Source: an uncultured Phascolarctobacterium sp. (GTDB lineage: Bacteria; Bacillota; Negativicutes; Acidaminococcales; Acidaminococcaceae). From it: DNA of 10,971 nucleotides. The notes beneath the pieces are model-generated. The model was given only the letters and a program-made list of their open reading frames with translations. It searched no databases and was not told where the DNA came from. Below, in pieces: positions 6,007-10,971 of this stretch; position 1 is the stretch's first letter; every line of letters begins with the position of its first letter. A program made the translations under genes and the position numbers. The stretch spans positions 1 to 10,971 of the forward strand of contig NZ_CAJMEH010000066.1 in assembly GCF_905212365.1 (NCBI RefSeq), given 5' to 3'.

Positions 6007-6921
6007 CTGACGCTGAACGCGCAAGGAACGGTGGAAAACATCGGCACAATTAAGGCCGACGGCACGGTGGCTCTGCGCGGTGAAAACCTGCTGAATAGAG
6101 GCGGGATTTCCGCAGAAAATATTACGGCCGAAGCAGATGAAACCATAAGCAACAGCGGCAGTATGCGGGCGAAAATCGACGCCATACTGCGCGGCGAGAA
6201 TATTGTAAGCGAAACTGACAATGAAACTAAGTTGATTTTTAGTGACAACGAAGAGGTTTCTAAGCAACAGGAAAAAGCTTGGTTTGAAAAGCATAAAAAA
6301 GATACACCTACATACATAGATGAAAATAACAATGAATTTTATATTCCAGTAAACGTAGGTGTAGATGCGTCTGGCAATGAAGTATATTTAGTTCCTGGTG
6401 CTAAAGGCGGAAAAATTATTGTTGATAGTAAGATAATAGTGCCTAGCTATATGCAGGCGCAAATTAATAGGTTCGATACAACTTCATTAAGAGATGGAGA
6501 GTTTTATTCTGTATCAACTAATTTGGGGCTTGCCGGTGCTTCAATAGCAATAACAGTAGCCGTAAATCAATATAATGATATATTTCAAACCATTGAATTC
6601 GGATATGGCGTTAATATGCAAACATTTGATTTGAGTAAATTAAGTAATCTGTTAGCAAAATCTTCGGCTAGTTGGAATGAAAGTATTGGTAAAGTAACCG
6701 ACAGACATAATCAGGTAATTATAAATAGGCAAGAATTAATAGATACAATGACAGGAGTGGGTATAGGATTCGTTGGGAATATATTAAATAGTGTTAGAGG
6801 TGGCTCTCTGTCTTCTAATGGTAATATAGTTCAAACGATAGGTAGCAATTTATCTTCAGATGGTTTTGCATTAAATGGCAGTATAACTATAAGTTCTTAC
6901 GTAGGAGATAGGAAAAAATGA
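5962..6921 (+). CDS. Orphan haemagglutinin-repeat/toxin fragment (cassette D)
   Basis: 319 residues, no signal peptide. Residues ~10-85 are FHA-type repeats (FNNAGRLTLNAQGTVENIG and two more turns), joined directly to the tail without a pretoxin region. Tail residues ~86-319 resemble cassette B over their whole length: WFEKHKKDTPTY, VNVGVDASGNEVY (~131-143), SLRDGEFYSVS, QELIDTMTG (~257-265), SLSSNGNIVQTIG and a final ISSYVG. The chosen ATG is in the recurrent leader; AAGGAGG is 13 bases upstream, GGGG four bases upstream. The repeat part is GC-richer than the tail. ATGA overlap couples it to the immunity gene at 6918. Activity unknown; without export signals it would need recombination onto a full-length exoprotein to be delivered. 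Confidence 0.75.
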   Translation: MNIRMYSSPFNNAGRLTLNAQGTVENIGTIKADGTVALRGENLLNRGGISAENITAEADETISNSGSMRAKIDAILRGENIVSETDNETKLIFSDNEEVSKQQEKAWFEKHKKDTPTYIDENNNEFYIPVNVGVDASGNEVYLVPGAKGGKIIVDSKIIVPSYMQAQINRFDTTSLRDGEFYSVSTNLGLAGASIAITVAVNQYNDIFQTIEFGYGVNMQTFDLSKLSNLLAKSSASWNESIGKVTDRHNQVIINRQELIDTMTGVGIGFVGNILNSVRGGSLSSNGNIVQTIGSNLSSDGFALNGSITISSYVGDRKK

Positions 6922-7418
6922 GAGGAGTGGGTAGGAATAGATTAGTAAAACTTTACTGGAGAGGGAATAAATTTAGTGTAGCTTTTACCATAATAATAGT
7001 TCTAATAATTGTCATATACTCGGTATATGGAAAGATTGATTTTGAGATAGGTAAAAATGAATATTTTTTACGTAATGAATTGAATGCCGTTGAATATGCT
7101 GATGATTTAATAAGTAAAGAAATAATTAGTGATTTTGATGGGAAAAAAATAGAAGTAAGAAAATCTATTTGGCTAGAAAGCAGTCGTAGAGAATATATAA
7201 AAAACTATTTAGTACCGTCAGTATTGATAAGTACTAATATTTCTTCTAAAGACAAAAAAGAAATATTAAAAATATATGATTCGTCTCTTGCTGAAAATGG
7301 TTGGCATAAAATCGTTGACAATAAATATCAAAAAAGAAATCTTATTTTGTCTATAACTTTTTTGGAAAATGATAAGAATAATAAGTGTCACTGGAAAGTA
7401 GAAGTTTATACTAATTAG
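6918..7418 (+). CDS. Probable membrane-anchored immunity protein for cassette D
   Basis: 166 residues. The start is strongly basic (RGVGRNRLVKLYWRGNK), followed by one hydrophobic segment (~20-37, TIIIVLIIVIYSVYG). The outer domain has a strand-rich part, a helix SKDKKEILKIYDSSLAENGW (~112-131), then YQKRNLILSITF and WKVEV strands. This is the clearest match to the proteins at 655 and 3523 (GW after the helix). It overlaps the toxin gene by four bases (ATGA), a usual sign of translational coupling; AGGAGA lies just upstream. Tight coupling to a toxin tail homologous to cassette B supports an immunity role. No named family recognised. Confidence 0.72.
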   Translation: MRGVGRNRLVKLYWRGNKFSVAFTIIIVLIIVIYSVYGKIDFEIGKNEYFLRNELNAVEYADDLISKEIISDFDGKKIEVRKSIWLESSRREYIKNYLVPSVLISTNISSKDKKEILKIYDSSLAENGWHKIVDNKYQKRNLILSITFLENDKNNKCHWKVEVYTN

Positions 7419-7440
7419 GGGGTACTGATTTTAAAACATT

Positions 7441-9312
7441 ATGATACGTATAACTAGGGGCGGCAATTTAATTATAGTTACTAATGGCGATATAGATAAC
7501 AGCGGCGTTATCAGCGCGGCGAATATTTATAACCAGAACGGGGGGCTGGCCTACGGCTCGCTGCTCAACGCGGCGGGCAGCCTGACCAGCGGGCTTTTGA
7601 GTGGAGGAGGATTTGGCTTTACCATTGGCAAGGAAAAACAGCGGGACGAATACGCTAACCAAAACAGCGAGCAGATTGGCAGCACAGTCAGCAGCGTTAC
7701 TGTGGGCGGCAGCAAGGCCAAGGGCGAAGTGGACGCCAACAGCACGGCTTACAATGAAAGCTCCGTAACAGCTAATAAGGATTTAAGCTTTACCAGCGGC
7801 AGCGATACGAATATTCAAGGCGGCAAGCTGAGCGGCGAAAAGGTAAGCGGCAGCGTGGGCGGCGATTTGAATATTGCAAGCAAGCAGGACCGCAATAATT
7901 ATACGGAGAAAAATACCAGCGGCGGCTTTGGGTTGGAAATCAATCTGGACAGCAGCGCCAAAATTTCTGGCAGCGGCGTAACGAGCAGCGTGGGCACGAG
8001 CAATATTGACAGCCAGTACAGCAGCGTAACGGAGCAAAGCGGCATTTACGCAGGCGAAGAAGGCTTTGATATTTATGTAGGCAGCAATACGGATTTGAAA
8101 GGCGGCGTAATTGCCAGCGAAGCGGAAGCAGAAAAGAATAAAATTTCTACCGGTACGCTGACGTGGGAGAATATTCACAATAAAGCTGAGTACGAAGCCG
8201 GCGGTATAGGCGCAAATGTGAATATCGATAACGGAGCTGATTATAACGAAAAAGGCGTAACGCCGAATATCGGTATGCCTGCTGCGGACGAAGCGGAAAG
8301 CACGACGAAAGCCGCCATTGCCGAGGGTACGATTGAAATCAGGGATAAAGAGCAGCAGAAGCAGGACGTAAGCCAACTGAATCGCGATACGCAGAACAGC
8401 CTGAATAAGCTGGGCGAAATCTTCAACAAGAAATCTATTGAAGAACGACAAGAGCTGATAGGATTGTTTGGAGAGATAGCGTATAATCAAATTCATGATA
8501 TGAAGGATTTGACAGCGGTACAGAAAACCTTGCTGCATGGACTTGTCGGCGGCATTATGAGCAAGCTGGCAGGGAAAGATATGCTTACGGGCATCAGCGC
8601 GGCGGCAATCAATAAAATGTTGATTGAAGAAATAAGGAAAGCGGCGCAGGACGACCCGGCGGCAATGCAGTGGATAAGCGCAGCTTTAGGAACAATAGTG
8701 GATAAAGCCGTAAGTGGAAGTGGCGAAGTTGGCGGAGCTATAGCATCCAGCGCAACGAAGAATAATGATTTAGACCAAGAACTGGCAACAGAATTTGGAC
8801 ATATACCAAAAACAGAGACAGAAGTAATGGAAGGAGGTGAACAGAACTTAGACAGCGAGTATGCAGATACATTTGATGATTTTGCTCAAGCTATATTTGG
8901 TAATACAATAGATACAACTAAAGATAAAGCATTACAAGAAATGGTATCGAAAAATTTCCCGGACTATATTATGATAGAATCTTATCCCGGTAGTAGTAAA
9001 ACTTTCAAGATTTATTATAATAGTGGAGGTAAGATGGTATCATCGGTTTTGAAAGAAGTACCACTTATTTCTGGTGGTTCGCTATTTATAAAATTAAGTA
9101 ATGATTTTATAGATAATCAAGATATAAAATGGGAAAAAGAAGTTGGAAAATTTGCAATCAGTAATGCATCAGGTAAACTAATGGAAAGCGTTATTGCTGG
9201 ACCAACAGGAATAGTTATTGGTGTAGTTGCAGGTGGCGTAGTAGAGGTAACAGTAGATAAGATTTGGGACAGAATATCTGTCTTTAGTAAAGGTGGTGTT
9301 CCTCTTGACTGA
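7441..9312 (+). CDS. Orphan exoprotein fragment: FHA-2 repeats + pretoxin + hydrophobic toxin tail (cassette E)
   Basis: 623 residues, no signal peptide. Residues 1-300 are haemagglutinin repeats: GGNLIIVTNGDIDNSGVIS at the start, then the FHA-2 block shared with cassette B. Residues ~300-440 are RDKEQQKQDVSQLNRDT and a pretoxin region with DDPAAMQWISAALGTIVD, ending at ATKNND (~437-442). The tail (~443-623) differs from A-D: an acidic stretch (DSEYADTFDDFAQAIFG), strand-like FKIYYNSGGKMVSSVLKEV, then a hydrophobic glycine-rich segment SVIAGPTGIVIGVVAGGVV (~583-602), which could enter a membrane, and a short charged end. The start is uncertain: GGGGG lies 18 bases before the ATG. The stop overlaps the small membrane gene at 9305 by eight bases. 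A membrane-acting toxin is plausible but unproven. Confidence 0.75.
   Translation: MIRITRGGNLIIVTNGDIDNSGVISAANIYNQNGGLAYGSLLNAAGSLTSGLLSGGGFGFTIGKEKQRDEYANQNSEQIGSTVSSVTVGGSKAKGEVDANSTAYNESSVTANKDLSFTSGSDTNIQGGKLSGEKVSGSVGGDLNIASKQDRNNYTEKNTSGGFGLEINLDSSAKISGSGVTSSVGTSNIDSQYSSVTEQSGIYAGEEGFDIYVGSNTDLKGGVIASEAEAEKNKISTGTLTWENIHNKAEYEAGGIGANVNIDNGADYNEKGVTPNIGMPAADEAESTTKAAIAEGTIEIRDKEQQKQDVSQLNRDTQNSLNKLGEIFNKKSIEERQELIGLFGEIAYNQIHDMKDLTAVQKTLLHGLVGGIMSKLAGKDMLTGISAAAINKMLIEEIRKAAQDDPAAMQWISAALGTIVDKAVSGSGEVGGAIASSATKNNDLDQELATEFGHIPKTETEVMEGGEQNLDSEYADTFDDFAQAIFGNTIDTTKDKALQEMVSKNFPDYIMIESYPGSSKTFKIYYNSGGKMVSSVLKEVPLISGGSLFIKLSNDFIDNQDIKWEKEVGKFAISNASGKLMESVIAGPTGIVIGVVAGGVVEVTVDKIWDRISVFSKGGVPLD
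7738..8424 (+). repeat. FHA-2 long direct repeat, copy 2 (partner 1724-2410)
   Basis: Ungapped partner of 1724-2410 at an offset of 6014. Differences are scattered, many at third codon positions, with small clusters such as TGGASSN versus TSSVGTS. The boundaries coincide with a loss of similarity upstream (before NSTAYN) and at the start of the variable pretoxin part (after GEIF). Confidence 0.9.
8395..8412 (+). repeat. 18-base exact repeat at the pretoxin border (partner 4228-4245)
   Basis: Identical to 4228-4245, same reading frame, encoding NSLNKL. It lies at the end of the long FHA-2 repeat. Confidence 0.75.
8701..8769 (+). repeat. Pretoxin-border direct repeat, copy 2 (partner 2-70)
   Basis: Ungapped partner of 2-70, roughly 90% identical by eye, ending at TKNND. 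Downstream sequences of the two cassettes are unrelated. Confidence 0.85.
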
Positions 9313-9496
9313 TTTGTTGATAGATATTTTTATAGATACATTGTTACTTGGATTTACTGCCTTTTCTATTAAAATTGGTTTTAAAAAATCTAAATATAGT
9401 ATATTTCAAGGGAGATTATACATTATATTAGTTGTAATAATACTTAGAATAATCTATTTGGTGTATAAAGTCATAGAAGGTTTGTTGCGAATATAA
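9305..9496 (+). CDS. Small hydrophobic membrane protein, probable immunity protein for cassette E
   Basis: 63 residues from TTG 9305, chosen because AGGTGG (9291-9296) is eight bases upstream. GTG 9293 is possible but would overlap that site. Two hydrophobic segments (~4-20 and ~38-55) are separated by a basic loop (KIGFKKSKYS). It overlaps the toxin stop by eight bases, so translation is probably coupled. It lacks the outward-facing domain of the cassette A-D partners. This fits the different, hydrophobic toxin tail of cassette E: small multi-spanning immunity proteins are known for membrane-acting toxins such as pore-forming colicins. The role is inferred from position only. Confidence 0.6.
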   Translation: MTDLLIDIFIDTLLLGFTAFSIKIGFKKSKYSIFQGRLYIILVVIILRIIYLVYKVIEGLLRI

Positions 9497-9502
9497 AATG
9501 GT

Positions 9503-9654
9503 TTCCCCTCGCAAAACGCGATAGGAAAAAATGTTCGCTTTAATTCTATGCCGTAAGTTTATCTGTATTATTGTATTGCCGTAAAAGGGAAGGAGGCTCG
9601 CGGGGTTAAATGAATATAAGAATGTATAGTTCGCCGTTTAATGACGCTGGCCGT
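9503..9654 (+). repeat. Leader direct repeat, copy 2 (partner 5854-6006)
   Basis: Carries the same AAGGAGG, GCGGGGTTAA and ATG (9610) as copy 1 and the same first codons (Asn12 to Asp). Similarity stops at GGCCGT, after which the frame no longer resembles haemagglutinin repeats. Confidence 0.85.
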
Positions 9655-9729
9655 TATATCTTGGTGAAGCAGACCGAGGCGGCGGGGACGGTGTTCTTGT
9701 CCAAAACCGGAATTTATTTTATAGTATAA
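9610..9729 (+). pseudogene. Broken start fragment behind leader copy 2 (39 codons)
   Basis: The frame opens with MNIRMYSSPFNDAGR, as in cassette D, then reads YILVKQTEAAGTVFLSKTG and stops at TAA 9727-9729. The first 15 codons come from the recurrent leader; the rest has no recognisable relation to the repeats. AAGGAGG and ATG are intact, so a 39-residue peptide could be made, but a function is unlikely. It looks like a leader whose cargo (repeats, toxin tail, immunity gene) was deleted at the edge of the island. Confidence 0.55.
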
Positions 9730-9950
9730 AAAGCTTTAATAACTAACAAGCAGTAAACGGCAGCGTGTAAAGTGCGCCGCGATTATTTCGTCAGGTTTAT
9801 CAGCTGCAGGCGAAATTCAGCAGTACCAATCCGAGTACAGATTTTACGGTAACCGGAGGTACTGTTTTTTGTTTTTCAAAGAAGAGGTAAGAATTAAATT
9901 TTTTAACATAGGGCTAATTTGTTCTTAACGGCTGCGGCGGTATTTTTTAT
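9730..9950. other. Degenerate intergenic region at the right edge of the island
   Basis: No gene with a start and ribosome binding site is seen. One frame (9771-9890) is protein-like near its end (NPSTDFTVTGGTVF) but follows a stop at 9768 and has no start; it may be the remnant of a deleted gene or chance. A possible terminator lies at 9821-9876. Confidence 0.45.
9821..9876 (+). terminator. Candidate rho-independent terminator closing the island
   Basis: CAGTACC (9821-9827) pairs with GGTACTG (9858-9864), followed at once by six T, a G and five T (9865-9876). The 30-base loop is long for a classical terminator, though it contains a small palindrome (CGGTAACCG) that may shorten it. It would separate island transcription from the decarboxylase gene. 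Confidence 0.45.
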
Positions 9951-9979
9951 TTGTGCTAAAATGATGGGTATGATAAAAT
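9951..9979 (+). promoter_or_regulatory. Probable promoter of the decarboxylase gene
   Basis: TTGTGC (9951-9956) and TAAAAT (9974-9979) are separated by 17 bases. Transcription would start near 9986, giving a leader of about 35 bases before the ATG at 10022. Confidence 0.55.
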
Positions 9980-9992
9980 ATTAAGATATAGC

Positions 9993-10010
9993 GGCGCATA
10001 ATAGTGCGCC
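9993..10010 (+). promoter_or_regulatory. Perfect inverted repeat between promoter and RBS
   Basis: GGCGCA (9993-9998) and TGCGCC (10005-10010) form a six-pair GC-rich palindrome around TAATAG, ending two bases before GGAGG. It could be an operator at the transcription start or a 5' RNA hairpin placed next to the ribosome binding site. Which one cannot be told from sequence. Confidence 0.45.
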
Positions 10011-10021
10011 TGGAGGCCGAA

Positions 10022-10971
10022 ATGAATTTTTACAAAGACGACGCGGGTATGCCGTTGGTAAACGCCATGCTGCGTTATAAATATGAAAACGTGTATCCGC
10101 TGCACACGCCCGGCCATAAGGGCGGGCGCGGTATGGAAAGGCTGCTGCGGCAGGAGCTGGGCGGCGGCGCGGCCATGGACGTTTCTTTGATGAGCGAGCT
10201 GGACGATATTCACGAGCCTGTCAGCTATATTAAAGAAGCGCAGGCTTTGGCTGCCCAAACCTACGGCAGCGACGCCTGCTTTTGGGCGGTCAACGGCACC
10301 AGTCAGGCGATTCACGCTATGCTGATGACAGCGCTGCAGCCGGGCGAAAGGCTGCTGCTGCCGCGCAACGCGCACCGCAGCGTGGCCGGCGGTTTGATTT
10401 TGGGCGGTATCGAGGCCGTTTATCTGCAGCCGGAATTTAACGCGGCCTTCGGCTTACAAATGCAGGTGACGCCGGAGGCGGTGGAGCGTGCTTTAGTTAA
10501 GGATAAGGAGATTAAAGCCGTTTTGCTGACGACGCCCAATTATTACGGCGTAGCGGCGCGCACGGCGGAAATTGCTGCGGTATGTCACGCGCATGGCGCG
10601 GTTTTATTAGTGGACGAGGCCCACGGGCCGCACCTGGGCTTCAGCGATTTGCTGCCGCCTTCGGCTTTGCAGAGCGGCGCCGACGCCTGCGCCCAAAGCA
10701 CGCATAAAATTTTGGGCGCGATGACCCAGTGCAGTATGCTGCATGTGCAGGGCGAGCGGCTTGACTTGCAGCGGGCCGCCGACGTGATGAGCGTGCTGAC
10801 GACCACCAGTCCTAATTATTTGCTGATGGCCAGCCTGGACGCGGCGCGCACGCAGGTGCAGGCTTACGGCAGGCAAATGGCGGAGACCGCTGTGGCGGCG
10901 GCGCAGAAGCTGCGGCGTTTGTGCGCGGCGCACGCGGGCCTGCGCGTTTTGGAGGAAGCCGATTGCGGCGG
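10022..10971 (+). CDS. Orn/Lys/Arg decarboxylase family protein, PLP-dependent, 3' partial
   Basis: 316 residues are visible before the window ends; short SpeA/YaaO-like members have roughly 450-490. It is a fold-type I PLP enzyme that would decarboxylate arginine, lysine or ornithine to a polyamine or its precursor in the cytoplasm. HTPGHKGG (28-35) and the following DVSLMSELDDIHEP region are typical of the family's N-terminus. NGTSQA (91-96) would bind the PLP phosphate. DEAHG (198-202) supplies the Asp that pairs with the pyridine nitrogen. STHK (226-229) carries the Schiff-base lysine, K229. GGAGG is five bases before the ATG. The gene is clearly GC-richer than the island, has its own promoter, and probably belongs to the core genome. 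Substrate cannot be read from the part present. Confidence 0.92.
   Translation, partial: MNFYKDDAGMPLVNAMLRYKYENVYPLHTPGHKGGRGMERLLRQELGGGAAMDVSLMSELDDIHEPVSYIKEAQALAAQTYGSDACFWAVNGTSQAIHAMLMTALQPGERLLLPRNAHRSVAGGLILGGIEAVYLQPEFNAAFGLQMQVTPEAVERALVKDKEIKAVLLTTPNYYGVAARTAEIAAVCHAHGAVLLVDEAHGPHLGFSDLLPPSALQSGADACAQSTHKILGAMTQCSMLHVQGERLDLQRAADVMSVLTTTSPNYLLMASLDAARTQVQAYGRQMAETAVAAAQKLRRLCAAHAGLRVLEEADCG

Noticed and set aside
9956..10933. Minus-strand open frames opposite the decarboxylase and opposite the FHA repeats
   Set aside because: They are shadows of GC-rich or repetitive coding sequence on the + strand, with no ribosome binding sites and no protein-like features of their own.
1..10971. 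CRISPR array, tRNA or rRNA genes
   Set aside because: No regularly spaced short repeats and no tRNA- or rRNA-like sequence were seen. The repeats present are long, coding and few.

Overview
The window looks like an accessory 'toxin tail' island from a diderm Firmicute, most likely Negativicutes. This rests on filamentous-haemagglutinin/CdiA-type repeats inside a Firmicutes-like AT-rich background, and on Firmicutes-like Shine-Dalgarno sequences. The taxon is an inference from style, not from a marker gene. Every supported gene is on the + strand.

Layout: positions 1-9496 hold five successive C-terminal toxin cassettes of two-partner-secretion exoproteins (CdiA/FhaB type), called A to E here. 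Each is followed by one or two small membrane-anchored proteins that are probable immunity proteins. A (2-637, entering from upstream) is followed by 655-1110. B (1250-3505) is followed by 3523-3969 and 3969-4205. C (4177-4854) is followed by 4858-5292 and 5273-5752. D (5962-6921) is followed by 6918-7418. E (7441-9312) is followed by 9305-9496. None of B-E encodes a signal peptide or TPS secretion domain, and no TpsB/CdiB transporter lies in the window. They therefore look like displaced (orphan) toxin/immunity modules downstream of a full-length exoprotein gene that probably ends with cassette A.

The cassettes are mosaics. GC-richer haemagglutinin-repeat and pretoxin segments are recycled between copies: 1724-2410 matches 7738-8424, 2-70 matches 8701-8769, and 4228-4245 matches 8395-8412. 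These are joined to AT-rich, variable toxin tails and immunity genes. Three different starts have been grafted onto the fragments. B uses the zinc-ribbon start of an insertion-sequence transposase, with a hairpin covering its ribosome binding site. D uses a ~150-bp leader that recurs at 9503-9654. C uses a start inside the preceding gene with no ribosome binding site.

The most interesting signal is that toxin tails A-D, although very divergent, appear to share one glycine-rich, beta-strand-patterned C-terminal domain with a central '(P)xxIRxxLTG'-like motif. Their partners also share one plan: N-terminal membrane anchor, then an outward-facing domain with a helix, a Gly/Asn-Trp turn and beta-strands. 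This suggests a co-diversifying toxin/immunity family acting at the cell envelope. Cassette E differs: its tail ends in a hydrophobic glycine-rich stretch and its partner is a tiny hydrophobic protein.

From about 9500 the island decays: second leader copy, a 39-codon broken ORF, and a possible terminator. At 10022 a GC-rich housekeeping gene begins, a PLP-dependent Orn/Lys/Arg decarboxylase with its own promoter. It runs off the right edge.
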